From Lysobacterales bacterium (lineage in GTDB: Bacteria; Pseudomonadota; Gammaproteobacteria; Xanthomonadales; Xanthomonadaceae): a DNA stretch of 64,000 nt. Shown here one piece after another: positions 1 through 8,798 of the stretch. Each line of letters starts with the position of its first letter. The stretch's first letter is position 1. The position numbers and the translations under genes are program-made. The DNA lies in contig JAGRJY010000108.1 of the NCBI GenBank assembly GCA_020442465.1, forward strand, positions 124,001 to 188,000, read 5' to 3'. The notes beneath the pieces are model-generated. The model had not been told where the DNA came from, ran no database searches, and saw only the letters and a list, made by a program, of their open reading frames with translations.

Positions 1-2
1 AG

Positions 3-440
3 AATCTGGCGCTGGGGTCCAGCGGGCTCGGCCTCATCGAGGGCGGTCGCCGCTGGTGGGTGGCCGAGCTCGCCAGCGAGGCGCAGCTGCGCGCCTGGAC
101 GCCCGATCACCCGCTCATTCGCCAGCTGGCCTACGCCACCGACAGCCTGGGGCTGTGCGTGTTCTCGCGCAGTCCCCACCCCGACTACGACGTGGCGGTG
201 CGCGCCTTCCCCGCCGGTGTCGGCATCGTCGAGGACCCTGCTTCGGGCGCGGCCAACGGCCTGATTGCCGCATGGATCGCCTGGCACGATCCGCAGGACG
301 CCCTGGTCGCAGGCTATCGCGTCAGCCAGGGCCGGGAAATGGGCCACGACGCCCTGCTCAACGTCAGCTACGATGACGCCGCGATCTGGGTCGGCGGCGC
401 GACCGACACGGTGATTCGCGGCGAGATCCACTGGGACTGA
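3..440 (+). CDS. PhzF family isomerase/epimerase, C-terminal part (5' end outside window)
   Basis: The frame is open from the left edge, so only the C-terminal half is visible. PhzF proteins are two-lobed isomerases with a diaminopimelate-epimerase fold, named after the phenazine enzyme PhzF; most homologues have no assigned substrate. The diagnostic motif here is VEDPASGAA in the second lobe, followed by a glycine-rich strand (VSQGREMGH) and the terminal segments typical of the family. It ends 4 bases before a GFA-family gene on the same strand. A second, complete PhzF paralogue lies at 7315-8172. Family assignment is firm; substrate is unknown. Confidence 0.85.
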   Translation, partial: NLALGSSGLGLIEGGRRWWVAELASEAQLRAWTPDHPLIRQLAYATDSLGLCVFSRSPHPDYDVAVRAFPAGVGIVEDPASGAANGLIAAWIAWHDPQDALVAGYRVSQGREMGHDALLNVSYDDAAIWVGGATDTVIRGEIHWD

Positions 441-444
441 CGAG

Positions 445-843
445 ATGGCGGGTGGTCAATGCTTCTGTGGCGCGGTGCGCTTCTCGGCCGAACTGCCGAG
501 CAAGTGGGTAGCGCATTGCCACTGCAGCATGTGTCGCCGTGCCCACGGTGCAGCGTTCGTGACCTGGGTCGGCATGGAGGAATCCCGCTGCGTCATCGAC
601 GACGAACAGGCCTGCCTGCAGTGGTACGAATCCTCCGCGGGTGCGCAGCGAGGGTTCTGCACCCGATGTGGCAGCACCGTGTTCTTCCGCTCCGAACGTT
701 GGCCCGGTGAGCTGCACATCACCTTGGCGAATTTTTCCGACCCGGTCGATCGCGCACCGCAGGTGCACGCCTTCTGGGACACCCACGTTGACTGGGCCGC
801 GGTGGATCCGCAGGACGGTCTGCCGCGCAAGACGCCGACCTGA
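445..843 (+). CDS. GFA (glutathione-dependent formaldehyde-activating enzyme-like) family zinc protein
   Basis: A 132-aa protein with the zinc-binding cysteine pattern of the GFA/CENP-V fold: QCFCGAVRF near the N-terminus, CHCSMCRR at about residues 27-34, and CTRCGSTVF near residue 71. Founding members were linked to the formaldehyde-glutathione adduct, but most bacterial relatives have no proven reaction, so the name describes only the fold. It begins 4 bases after the partial PhzF gene and precedes the glutamine amidotransferase, so the three may be co-transcribed. A second GFA protein is at 2399-2875. Confidence 0.85.
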   Translation: MAGGQCFCGAVRFSAELPSKWVAHCHCSMCRRAHGAAFVTWVGMEESRCVIDDEQACLQWYESSAGAQRGFCTRCGSTVFFRSERWPGELHITLANFSDPVDRAPQVHAFWDTHVDWAAVDPQDGLPRKTPT

Positions 844-877
844 GCGCCGACGGCACGTTGGCCCGGTGTAGTCCGCG

Positions 878-1627
878 ATGTCGCGCATCCTCGTTTTCCA
901 GCACGTCGCCGCCGAGCCCCTCGGCACGCTCGACGCGCTGATCCGCGCGCGCGGACACCGGATCCGCTTCGTCAATTTCGAGCGCGATCCCGACGCGCAG
1001 CCGGACATCGACCGCTATCAGGGGCTGGTGGTGCTTGGTGGCCCGATGAATGTCGAAGACCAGCGCGCCCGCCCGCACCTGAACACCGAGCTTCACTGCA
1101 TCGACCGCGCCCTGCAGCAGGGCAAGCCGGTGCTGGGCATCTGCCTCGGCGCCCAGCTGCTCGCGCACGCGCTGGGCGCCAGCGTACGCCGCCACCATAC
1201 CCAGGAGATCGGCTGGTATCGGTGGCAGGCCACCGAGCACGGAGAGGCCGATCCGGTGCTTGGCCCACTCGGTACGGAGGCGCCGATCTTCCAGTGGCAC
1301 GGCTGCACCTTCGACGTGCCGCGCGAAGCGGTGCATCTGGGGCGTACGGCCACCTGCGAGAACCAGGCGTTCCGTTGGGGTGACGATGCCTACGGTCTGC
1401 AGTTCCATCTCGAGATGGATGTGCCGTTGATCGAACGCTGGCTGGCCCATCCGGCCTACCGTGACGAACTCGAGCAGGCCGGCCTCGGCCACGGCCCGGC
1501 AGAAATCCGCGCGGCGACCGGCGAGCTGATCGGCGACATGCAGCAGCGCGCCGAGCAGGTGTTCAGTCGGTTTCTTGACCGGGTGGGACGACCGCGACGA
1601 CGCATCGTGCTGGGTTCGCGCGACTGA
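878..1627 (+). CDS. class I glutamine amidotransferase (GMP-synthase-like, stand-alone)
   Basis: A 249-aa single-domain class I glutaminase. The oxyanion strand is VVLGGPMNV, the nucleophile lies in GICLGAQLLA (Cys about residue 89), and the His/Glu pair is in LQFHLEM (His177, Glu179), so the catalytic triad is intact. Stand-alone proteins of this type (COG0518-like) pass ammonia from glutamine to an unknown acceptor; there is no synthetase domain or obvious partner gene beside it. It starts 34 bases after the GFA gene in the same direction. The Arg-rich C-terminal tail is not part of the domain. Confidence 0.85.
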   Translation: MSRILVFQHVAAEPLGTLDALIRARGHRIRFVNFERDPDAQPDIDRYQGLVVLGGPMNVEDQRARPHLNTELHCIDRALQQGKPVLGICLGAQLLAHALGASVRRHHTQEIGWYRWQATEHGEADPVLGPLGTEAPIFQWHGCTFDVPREAVHLGRTATCENQAFRWGDDAYGLQFHLEMDVPLIERWLAHPAYRDELEQAGLGHGPAEIRAATGELIGDMQQRAEQVFSRFLDRVGRPRRRIVLGSRD

Positions 1628-1721
1628 GCCGCCGAGGGTTTGCTGCCGCGAGCGCGACGAACCCGGGCGCGGCACGATTGCCCACTGCCCTGGCAGCCCG
1701 TAGAGTGCGGGCTCGTTCCTC

Positions 1722-2357
1722 GTGGGTCCCGACGTGCCGCTTTCTTTCCTGGTGGTGGACGACTTCTTCGACAACGCCGAGGCCCTGCGCCAGTCGGCCC
1801 TGCGTCTGTCCTATCCACCCGTCCAGGGCATGTACCACGGCCGCAACTCGGTCGAACGCATCGAGATTCCCGGCTTGTCGCAGGAAGTATCCCGTCTGGT
1901 CGGCGAGCCTGTGGTACCGATGCCTCCCTCCCAGGCGCACGCGAAGTGCCGCATCTCGCTCGCCGGTGAGCAGGGCACGGCCAACGTGCACGTGGACACG
2001 GCGCACTGGTCCGGCGTGCTGTACCTGAGCCGGCCAGAAGACTGCCGTGGCGGCACCGAGTTCTTCCGCCACCTGCCGAGCCAGACCGACCGTGCCCCCA
2101 TCACCGACGAGGAAGCACGCCAGCTCGGTGGCACGACGGCCAAACAGTGGATCTACGACACGCTCACGTGTGATTCGACCGACGCATCGAAGTGGGAAAT
2201 GACCATGCGCGTGCCGATGCGATTCAATCGCCTGATCCTGCTCAGGCCCTGGCTGTGGCATACCGCCGGCGAGAGTTTCGGCTCGACCATGGACGACGGC
2301 AGACTGATCTACTTGATGTTCTTCGCGTCGGCGCAGGAAGCTGCGCGGCAGCGCTGA
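1722..2357 (+). CDS. DUF6445-like protein, possible 2-oxoglutarate/Fe(II) oxygenase fold
   Basis: A 211-aa protein resembling the uncharacterised DUF6445 family. Residues consistent with a jelly-roll Fe(II)/2-oxoglutarate oxygenase are visible: an HxD motif in NVHVDTAHWSG, the strand GVLYLS, the turn GGTEFFRH, and a distal histidine in LLRPWLWHTAG. That HxD...H arrangement suggests a metal-dependent hydroxylase, but this is inference from motif spacing. Two GTG starts are possible, at 1722 and 1734, neither with a good ribosome-binding site. No methionine lies near the N-terminus. Confidence 0.6.
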   Translation: MGPDVPLSFLVVDDFFDNAEALRQSALRLSYPPVQGMYHGRNSVERIEIPGLSQEVSRLVGEPVVPMPPSQAHAKCRISLAGEQGTANVHVDTAHWSGVLYLSRPEDCRGGTEFFRHLPSQTDRAPITDEEARQLGGTTAKQWIYDTLTCDSTDASKWEMTMRVPMRFNRLILLRPWLWHTAGESFGSTMDDGRLIYLMFFASAQEAARQR

Positions 2358-2398
2358 GCCCCTGCCCCGCCTTGGACGCAACGACCTCGCCCCCTGCA

Positions 2399-2875
2399 AT
2401 GCCCCATCCGCTGGAGTCAGCGCCCCAAGTCATTCACGGTGGTTGCCATTGCGGCGCGGTGTCAGTGCTCTGGCATGCCAGCGCCGCGCCTGCGGCATGC
2501 GCTCCCCGGGCCTGCGATTGCGTGTTCTGTCGCCAGCATGGCGCCGGCTGGTTCTCCGACCGGAACGGACGGGCGCATGTCGAGGCCAAGCCGGGCGACG
2601 CCCTGGCGCGCTATCGCCAGGGCGACGGTCTCGCGGATTTCCTGCTCTGCGGCCGCTGCGGCGTGGTGGTGGCCGTGGTGATCGAGGGGCCTGCCTCCCA
2701 GCTTCTGGGGGCACTCAATGCCGGGGGCTTCCCGTCGACCCGATTCGCCGGTCGCGTGGATACATCCCCGCAACAACTCGATCCCGCGAGCAAGATCACA
2801 CGCTGGCAGTCGCTGTGGATGCCAGTGACACTATCCACGGCCGACTCCGTGTGCCAGAGCGACGAACTAGCCTGA
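2399..2875 (+). CDS. GFA family zinc protein (second copy, divergent)
   Basis: A 158-aa protein with GFA cysteines: GGCHCGAV near residue 15, CDCVFCRQH near residue 40, and LCGRCGVVV in the middle. The third pair is CGRC, as in other GFA proteins, so zinc binding should be intact. It is clearly paralogous in fold to the gene at 445-843 but only distantly similar. ATG at 2399 was chosen because the domain starts a few residues later; the frame is open further upstream but overlaps the preceding gene with no domain sequence. Substrate unknown. Confidence 0.8.
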   Translation: MPHPLESAPQVIHGGCHCGAVSVLWHASAAPAACAPRACDCVFCRQHGAGWFSDRNGRAHVEAKPGDALARYRQGDGLADFLLCGRCGVVVAVVIEGPASQLLGALNAGGFPSTRFAGRVDTSPQQLDPASKITRWQSLWMPVTLSTADSVCQSDELA

Positions 2876-2984
2876 GCGTCGGCGGAGCTTTCAGGACGCG
2901 ACTGAGGATGTCGCGTTCGCCGTCAGGCGGCGCTGCATCGGTGCACCAGGTGCGGAATTGGGGCGGATCTGATCGCTTGCTTCT

Positions 2985-3027
2985 GTAGGCGGCGCGCACA
3001 GACTTCGGCGCCGCGAGCAGTCCCTAC
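2985..3027. repeat. possible REP-like imperfect palindrome
   Basis: Between the GFA gene and the DUF4197 gene, GTAGG at 2985-2989 is mirrored by CCTAC at 3023-3027. Inside these, GCGGCGC (2989-2995) pairs with GCGCCGC (3008-3014). GTAGG ends flanking a GC-rich hairpin resemble the REP elements of Xanthomonadales, but only one copy is seen here, so this is tentative. Confidence 0.3.
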
Positions 3028-3092
3028 CCCCTTTGCGGCGAAGACGCATGTTCGGTCACTTACGGACATTGACGCAGAAGCCAGATCGAGAG

Positions 3093-3929
3093 TCAGCGGC
3101 CGAATACACGCCTTAACAAGCTCGAAGCCTGGCCCAACGGGTTTTCTCGGATCGCTTGCTCCTGCACGCCAATGTAGTGAAACAATCCGTCCAAGGCCTT
3201 TTCGGTCACGTATGCGTCCAGATCCAGATCGTCGGCATCGAGTAACCCTCCGAGACCGCCGCCGGCCTTCTCCACCAGCTTCTTGTAACTCTTGGTGACT
3301 CCCGCGGACTCGGTGGACTGCTGGATGATTGGCAAGAATGTCGCTCGCAACTCGTCTCCTGCGGTACGACGAAAATAGTCCGTGGCTGCTGTGTCGCCGC
3401 CGCGAACTAATCCGACGGCATCACTCACGCTCATCTCCCGGATCGAATCGCCCAGGATGGAAGCCGCCGCCGGGACTGCTTTCTCAGCGGCGCGGTTCAT
3501 TGACACTTCAAACCGGTCTACGTACTTGTCAGCCCCGAGCTTGCGCGCAAGGTCGACGACGTTGCGCATCTTCTTGGGCGCGGCAATTTTCACGGCTTGA
3601 TCAGCCAGAAACCCATCTTCGCGCCCAAGCTGACCGATGGCGCGTTCGACTCCCTTGGCCAGTGCCTCCCGAATGCCAGAAGAGGCTTCGCTTTCCGGAA
3701 TAGACTTCGCAGCACCGCTTGCCGGTTCGGGCTCAGCGATGCCAGCGTCCTCATCAACCGGGCGCTTCTGCTCTCCTTCCAGGCGCCCCTTCGCCTCGGT
3801 TTTCAGTCCTTCTTCCAACTTCTTGAGACTCTCGTCGAGGGACTTCGAACCGGAGGTCGCCGAGAAGGAGACCACGCTGAGGGCGCTGCCAAGAAGCAGG
3901 GGCAAGCTTCGCATTGCGCGCATCGCCAT
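3093..3929 (-). CDS. DUF4197 family exported protein
   Basis: A 278-aa protein with a Sec-type signal peptide (hydrophobic LPLLLGSALSVVSFSA at about residues 9-24), then a charged Lys/Glu-rich linker, then the DUF4197 domain from about residue 80 to the end (GIREALAKGVERAIGQL; a central segment with RRTAGDELRATFLP; C-terminal GLFHYIGVQEQAIRENP). The start at 3929 is preferred over the upstream ATG at 3935 because AGGAG at 3936-3940 sits 6 bases before it but directly abuts the earlier ATG. Function is unknown; the protein is probably periplasmic. The charged linker of about 55 residues is longer than expected for the family. Confidence 0.8.
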   Translation of the reverse strand: MAMRAMRSLPLLLGSALSVVSFSATSGSKSLDESLKKLEEGLKTEAKGRLEGEQKRPVDEDAGIAEPEPASGAAKSIPESEASSGIREALAKGVERAIGQLGREDGFLADQAVKIAAPKKMRNVVDLARKLGADKYVDRFEVSMNRAAEKAVPAAASILGDSIREMSVSDAVGLVRGGDTAATDYFRRTAGDELRATFLPIIQQSTESAGVTKSYKKLVEKAGGGLGGLLDADDLDLDAYVTEKALDGLFHYIGVQEQAIRENPLGQASSLLRRVFGR

Positions 3930-4667
3930 GGTCATCTCCTCAAGACTGGAAGAGGTCTGAGCTTACCGTGCTTGCCGAAGCGCCGCATCGAGATCGCCGT
4001 GCCGCCATGTGCAGACGTGGGGCTCCATCAACGTTCGCCGGATTCGAACAGTGCGATGCCTTGGCTTCCGCCTACCGGGTGCGACGAGCAGGACGAACCT
4101 GTCGCCCGGATGGTGGTCCAGCGAACGTCCTCTTCGGGTCGAAAATGCCCAGGGCAGATTCGGCCAGAAGCGGTCGCTCAAGGCGGCGCTTCTCCTCGTA
4201 GAGCGCCCACGCCCTTGTAGGAGGGGATTCATCCCCGACCGAATCCTCTGGCCCGGTCTCGCCGAGACGCTTCCGTGCGCTGGGGTCGGGAATGAATTCC
4301 CTCCTACAGTCGATCGCAGGTGATCAAGAGTCCCGGGGGCGGGCTATCAAAAGCCGCTCAACGTCCGCTCTTGGTCGGAATTGCCAGCGGCAGAATCGGC
4401 CACGTTCAGACGTTGGAGTCGACGTCCACAGCCCCGGTCAAGAGCGCTTTGGGCGCCGAAAGTGGCAGTGAAGCCCAGGAACATAGCCGTCCGATCCAGA
4501 GCCGAAGCCGAGTGTCTGAGAACCGAGGCCGAATGAGGGGAGGCGGAAACTCAAGTCGTGATCCCGCTTGGTGCGATTTTCTCGCTACTGGCAACACCAC
4601 CTTGGTAAGGCACGGGCCGTTCGCGTCGGCGCGCTTCCTACTGGGGCAAATGCAAGGGGGATCGAAG
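3930..4667. other. long intergenic stretch with repeat-like DNA, no confident gene
   Basis: This 738-base gap lies between the divergent DUF4197 and protease genes. It holds the paired palindrome at 4216-4308. Two short similar stretches, CGTCCTCTTCGGGTCGAAA (about 4129-4147) and CGTCCGCTCTTGGTCGGAAT (about 4363-4382), may be decayed copies of one dispersed repeat. Several open frames cross the gap on both strands, but none has a recognisable domain or a good start, so they are treated as non-coding. Confidence 0.4.
4216..4308. repeat. paired REP-type palindrome (GTAGGAG element, two inverted copies)
   Basis: The left arm at 4216-4240 begins TGTAGGAGGGGATTCATCCC and the right arm at 4284-4308 is its inverted copy, matching at 23 of 25 positions. 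Each arm is itself a small palindrome (GGGGATTCATCCCC and GGGAATTCATTCCC), and the two differences between arms compensate within each palindrome, so the structure has been kept. GTAGGAG-headed palindromes occurring as inverted pairs are typical REP/BIME-like elements of Xanthomonas, Stenotrophomonas and Lysobacter, usually mobilised by RAYT transposases. No such transposase gene is in the window. Confidence 0.75.
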
Positions 4668-5903
4668 GTGAATCAGAATTTTGGTTGCAGGTACGCGTCC
4701 GTGCTTCTCATAGCGATTTTCCTGTTTCCGACTCATGCGCCGGCCTCCCCTCCCGGTCAAGCGGCGGATGAAGCCGTGTCTGCGCTGTCAGTTCGCCTGG
4801 GAATGACGGAGGCCGAAGTACGCTGGCATCTTGAGCGCCAAGGGAGCGCGATTTCGCAGGAGCTAGCAGTCCGCAAGGCACTTGGCAGCGACTACTCGGG
4901 CAGCTGGTATGACGAGCAATCGGGAGACTTGGTCGTAGCCACCACACGCCGCGATCGAACTGCACATTTTGAGGCTCCTGGGGTTCGTCTGGTCAGCGCC
5001 GCCTACACTCTTGAGGCATTGATCGGAGTCTTGGAAAGCCTCGTGGCTGAGGGCGCGATTCTCGGTTGGAAGGCTCATGTGTCGACCATGTACGTCGACG
5101 AAGTTCGGAATCGGGTGCAAGTGAACGTATTGCTGGGTTCAATGGCGCGCGTGGCAAGTGACGTGGCCCAATTGGGTCTGCCGCCACATTCAGTTGCCCT
5201 TGTACCGGTAAATGAACGAGTGCTCCCCTTTGCAGCGATCAATGGTGGAAAAGGGTTTGACAACGTTACATCACCCAACACTTGCACTATCGGGTTCTCG
5301 GTGCAGGGCGGGTTCATCACGGCAGCGCATTGCGGGTATGTCGGCCACAACCTCACGGCTGCAAATGGCTCGGCGTTGGGCACGGTTTCTGCTTCGACGT
5401 TCCAAAATCCACCGCCTCCTTGCACCCCGCCCAGCCCCGAAGAACCTTACCCGGATGCCTGCCCTACGAGCGACTACGCATTTGTCCAAACTACAGCAGG
5501 ATGGACGCCCTCAGCCACCGTGGGCGTAGGTTCATCCATGCCAATCAACGTTCAGGCAGCGGCTACCGGCGGAGGCTTCGTTGGGCTGTATGTGTGTCGT
5601 TACGGCGCGACAACGGGAGGGCCACATTGCGGTAGAACTGTGAGCTACTACGGAATGTCCTACTTCAGCGCGTGGCCCAACATCGGGATACCGATCTATC
5701 CACTCGTCGTCGCTTCCGTGTGTGGCGCGCACGGGGATTCCGGTGGACCGTTGGTGAATCCGAACTTGCGTCTCGCCATTGGAATGTTGCACGGCGGTCC
5801 CGTTTCGGGGTGCCCCGGAAACCCGGATGCCTACCCAACCATGTACTCAAAAGTTACGGAAGCTCTGGCGAACTTCGGTCTCACTTTGACTGTGCAGCCT
5901 TAG
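4668..5903 (+). CDS. secreted S1-family serine endopeptidase with N-terminal pro-region
   Basis: An exported chymotrypsin-fold protease of about 411 aa. It has a signal peptide (YASVLLIAIFLFPTHAPAS), a pro-region of roughly 150 residues starting SVRLGMTEAEVRWHLERQG that resembles the chaperone pro-domains of alpha-lytic protease and streptogrisins, and a catalytic domain with His in TAAHCG, Asp in TSDYAFVQ and Ser in GDSGGPL. The triad is complete. GTG at 4668 is chosen as start because AAGGGGG lies 7 bases upstream at 4654-4660 and the signal peptide follows at once; an ATG at 4650 is the alternative. The frame stays open back to 4320 without domain sequence. It probably acts outside the cell after autocatalytic removal of the pro-region. 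Confidence 0.85.
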   Translation: MNQNFGCRYASVLLIAIFLFPTHAPASPPGQAADEAVSALSVRLGMTEAEVRWHLERQGSAISQELAVRKALGSDYSGSWYDEQSGDLVVATTRRDRTAHFEAPGVRLVSAAYTLEALIGVLESLVAEGAILGWKAHVSTMYVDEVRNRVQVNVLLGSMARVASDVAQLGLPPHSVALVPVNERVLPFAAINGGKGFDNVTSPNTCTIGFSVQGGFITAAHCGYVGHNLTAANGSALGTVSASTFQNPPPPCTPPSPEEPYPDACPTSDYAFVQTTAGWTPSATVGVGSSMPINVQAAATGGGFVGLYVCRYGATTGGPHCGRTVSYYGMSYFSAWPNIGIPIYPLVVASVCGAHGDSGGPLVNPNLRLAIGMLHGGPVSGCPGNPDAYPTMYSKVTEALANFGLTLTVQP

Positions 5904-5955
5904 CGGACATCATGGCTTGCAAACCAGCGGCGAATAAGGCCAGAGGAGGACGAAC

Positions 5956-6867
5956 ATGAACGCTTCAACCCAAGGTCCGCTACGAGCTACATTGGCCTGC
6001 GCCCTGACGATGGTCATCGCCCTGTCTTCCAGTTTGTCGAGCGCCGCTGCATTGTGTGATCCCTTCGTCACTCAGATTGATTCGAGCATCGATTACGATC
6101 GTGATATCAAGCCAATCTTCGACACCAAGTGCGGCGGATGCCACTCCCGGGAGAGTGCGTTTGCCGACCTGAGCCTTGAAGGCATCGACGCGCACGGGCA
6201 GCTCGTGGACCGGACCAGTTCACAGGACCCATCTCTTACCCGCGTGACTCAGTTTGAGCCGGCCTCAAGTCTGCTTTGGCTGAAGATCCAGTGCGCCCAA
6301 CCGCCGGTGGGAGCTACCATGCCTCCTGGCGGACCTCAGCTTTCTCTTGATGAGCGACGAAAGATCTTCAGTTGGATCTCCCGCGGGGCTGCGGCCGGAA
6401 TTGACGGGAGCACAGCATCGATCGAATTGACCCCGCAGCTGGCCGGCTCGTGGCAAGACCCTTCCGCTTCCGGACAAGGATTCGTCTTCGAAGTGATTCC
6501 AACAGAGCCGTTGCAGCTCGCGCTGTTCTGGTTAACGTTCTCGGATGAGCCGCTGCTTGCGAACGGCGACCGTCAGCTCGAATTGGAAAAGAGGTGGTAC
6601 GTAGGCATTGGTTCCGCCGTCGAGGGCGACAGCCATGTCGACGTTGAACTCTTCAACTCGGAAGGCGGCTTGCTTGACAACGCGAACCTGGTGAGCCGAT
6701 CGAACACCGTCGGCTCGGCCAGAATTCTTTTTCATTCGTGTAGCAGCGCAAGCATCAACTACATGCTTCAGCTCGACCCGGGCGGCGATGCGGACTTGAT
6801 TGTTGGTCGGAGCGTGGCTCTCCGCCGACTCATGACCTCCAGCTCCTGCATGGAACAGTCGCACTAG
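5956..6867 (+). CDS. exported mono-heme cytochrome c-like protein
   Basis: A 303-aa protein with a signal peptide (hydrophobic ATLACALTMVIALSSSLSSAAA), then IDYDRDIKPIFDTKCGGCHS: a heme c motif in the setting typical of the planctomycete-type cytochrome c domain. A methionine in GATMPPGG at about residue 118 is a likely distal heme ligand. The C-terminal half (LAGSWQDPSASGQGFVFEV, then WYVGIGSAV) is a beta-rich module often seen in secreted Xanthomonadales proteins. It lies 52 bases downstream of the protease in the same direction and may be co-expressed. Redox partner unknown. Confidence 0.75.
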   Translation: MNASTQGPLRATLACALTMVIALSSSLSSAAALCDPFVTQIDSSIDYDRDIKPIFDTKCGGCHSRESAFADLSLEGIDAHGQLVDRTSSQDPSLTRVTQFEPASSLLWLKIQCAQPPVGATMPPGGPQLSLDERRKIFSWISRGAAAGIDGSTASIELTPQLAGSWQDPSASGQGFVFEVIPTEPLQLALFWLTFSDEPLLANGDRQLELEKRWYVGIGSAVEGDSHVDVELFNSEGGLLDNANLVSRSNTVGSARILFHSCSSASINYMLQLDPGGDADLIVGRSVALRRLMTSSSCMEQSH

Positions 6868-7314
6868 CGCTGATCGAGGCAGATTCGCGATCAAAGTACT
6901 GCCCAGTCGTTCGCGCATCGGATCGCGGACGATCGATCTGCAAGGATCAGTCGGTTTATCGTGCGATCGGTTTCTTGGCCAAGGATTGATTTCCGCGCCT
7001 TACTATCTGAAAAAGGCCAAAGGCCTGACTCGACACAATATGAGCCATCGGAACCCGCTTCCTCAACCCGTTCCGGCACCCCCAAAGAGCCTTGAAGCAG
7101 AGTGCAGGACAAGGGGCGAAGACGAGTTCTCGGTGCAGCTTAAGGGTTGCGCCGTACCTGGTACGCTAGCACGCATGTCGGAAGGTGCTGAAGGTCCGCT
7201 AAGGGTCGAATGTGCTGGTTCACGACCAGCCACGCGCGGTGCACTCCCCGCGGCATCCACTGATTGCAGCCTCCGAACTCCGCATCGAGCCGCCGGCGAT
7301 GCGCCGGGTGCCCG
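6868..7314. other. intergenic stretch, no confident gene; contains a 13-base palindrome
   Basis: This 447-base gap lies between convergent genes. The only distinct structure is CGTACCTGGTACG at 7153-7165, a perfect 6+1+6 palindrome. A minus-strand frame ending at 7140 (reading ...ADLQHLPTCVLAYQVRRNP) runs into the PhzF gene and has no recognised domain. No RNA gene was identified. Confidence 0.4.
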
Positions 7315-8172
7315 TCAGCGAGAGGAGTTGATCCAGCGGGCACGCCCGTGCACGCGAATCGGGCTGCCGGGCTGGTCTTCGATGTCGCCATGCAGGCGCG
7401 CAGGCACGCCCATGTCGACGCCCTGTTCGATCTGGATCGCGCCGCCGTGCGGCCATCCGAGGTCACGCAAGTATCCGGCGAACGCCGCCGCGGCCGCGCC
7501 GGTGGCCGGGTCTTCGTACACACCACCGGCGGCGAACGCATTGCGGGCGTGGAAGTCACGATCGCCTGCAGCCTGCACCAGCATGATGGTGATCCATCCC
7601 TGCTCGCGCATCAGCCGCTGGCCCGACGCGAAGTCGTACCGCATCGCGGCGAGCGTCTCACGCCGCTTGAGTGCGAGCACGAAGTGATCCGCGCCTGCGT
7701 GGATGCGGGCGGCCGGCAGGCGCTGATCCAGATCGGCCGCATTGAGCCCGAACAGGTCGAGTACCGCAGCCATCGCAGCGTGGTCTGCGGCCTGGCTGCG
7801 CGTCGGCGGCGACCACAGCGCCCCGTGCCAGGCATCGCTCTTCTGCCAGGCTTCGACGCGCACGGCAGCCGCATTCAGCCGCAGGTCGAAAGTGCCGGCA
7901 CCGTGGGCACGCGCCAGGGCCGCGGACAGGGCCAGGGTGGCGTGTCCGCAGAACGGCACTTCCATGTCCGGGGCGAAGTAGCGCACACGCCAGGCGTCGC
8001 CCTCGGGTGCGGCGAAGGCGGTTTCCGAATAGCCGATCTGCGCCGCCAGTTGCTGCATCCGTCCGGCATCGGGGAGTCGGTCGGACAGCACCACACCGGC
8101 CGGGTTGCCGCCGGAGTCACCTTCCGAAAACGCTGCGATGCGCTGCAGGTTGATGCCTTGCGACGGCGCCAT
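7315..8172 (-). CDS. PhzF family isomerase/epimerase
   Basis: A complete 285-aa PhzF protein. Lobe 1 shows GGNPAGVVL, the catalytic-glutamate motif GYSETAF at about residues 47-53, and CGHATLALS; lobe 2 shows VYEDPATGAAAAAFAGYL. The family catalyses isomerisation or epimerisation through a conserved Glu, but the substrate cannot be read from sequence. It is followed upstream on the same strand by a VOC protein 20 bases away, so the two may form a small operon. It is a paralogue of the partial gene at the left edge. Confidence 0.88.
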   Translation of the reverse strand: MAPSQGINLQRIAAFSEGDSGGNPAGVVLSDRLPDAGRMQQLAAQIGYSETAFAAPEGDAWRVRYFAPDMEVPFCGHATLALSAALARAHGAGTFDLRLNAAAVRVEAWQKSDAWHGALWSPPTRSQAADHAAMAAVLDLFGLNAADLDQRLPAARIHAGADHFVLALKRRETLAAMRYDFASGQRLMREQGWITIMLVQAAGDRDFHARNAFAAGGVYEDPATGAAAAAFAGYLRDLGWPHGGAIQIEQGVDMGVPARLHGDIEDQPGSPIRVHGRARWINSSR

Positions 8173-8192
8173 GTCCGAGGCGGCGTCGCCGC

Positions 8193-8561
8193 TCAGGCCA
8201 TGCAGAAGAAGTTGAGTTTGTTGCCGTCGAGGTCGCGAAAGTAGGCGGCATAGAAGTTTCCGCCGCGGAGCCCGGGCGGCCCTTCGTCGGTGGCGCCCAG
8301 CGCCATCGCCTTGGCATACAGCGCGTCCACTTTCTCACGCTTGTCCATCACCATCGCCACCATGGTGCCGTTGCCCACCGTGGCAGCCTTGCCGTCGTAG
8401 GGCTTGATCACGCCAAGCGAGGGTTGCGTCGGCGACACCGCCCAGGCAATGAAGCGCTCGCCTTCCATGAATCGGCTGGCGCCGATCTCACCGAGCAGCG
8501 CGTCGTAGAACGCCGCTGCACGCGGCATGTCGTTGGTACCCAGGGTCACGTAACCGATCAT
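8193..8561 (-). CDS. VOC (glyoxalase/dioxygenase superfamily) protein
   Basis: A 122-aa single vicinal-oxygen-chelate domain, starting MIGYVTLGTNDMPRAAAFYD and ending with AAYFRDLDGNKLNFFCMA. This beta-alpha-beta-beta-beta pattern with a DLDGNKL-type terminal motif is shared by glyoxalases, fosfomycin-resistance-type proteins and extradiol dioxygenases. The usual metal ligands are not clearly all present, so its activity is uncertain. It is the first gene of a likely two-gene unit with the PhzF gene. Confidence 0.8.
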   Translation of the reverse strand: MIGYVTLGTNDMPRAAAFYDALLGEIGASRFMEGERFIAWAVSPTQPSLGVIKPYDGKAATVGNGTMVAMVMDKREKVDALYAKAMALGATDEGPPGLRGGNFYAAYFRDLDGNKLNFFCMA

Positions 8562-8798
8562 CGCAGGCTCCGCGTGGTGAAAGACCGGGCGAGCTTACGC
8601 CACCCTCGATCAGCGCGCCTTGACGCGACGTGGATGACCCCAGCGAGTCGTTGAAACCTCTCGGGCGCTGCCGCCCCAAGTGAGCGGCGGCGGCAGGCAC
8701 CTGTGGCATGCCGCTCGACAGGGGTTGCACAGTCGCGCCGGTTGCACCCCCAGGCGCGCTTGCGCACAGTGCAGGATCGACGGCCCAGGAACCTGACC

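Noticed and set aside
364..1774. Long minus-strand frames opposite the GFA, amidotransferase and DUF6445-like genes
   Set aside because: They are antisense shadows of well-supported genes; translations are Arg/Ala-rich with no domain.
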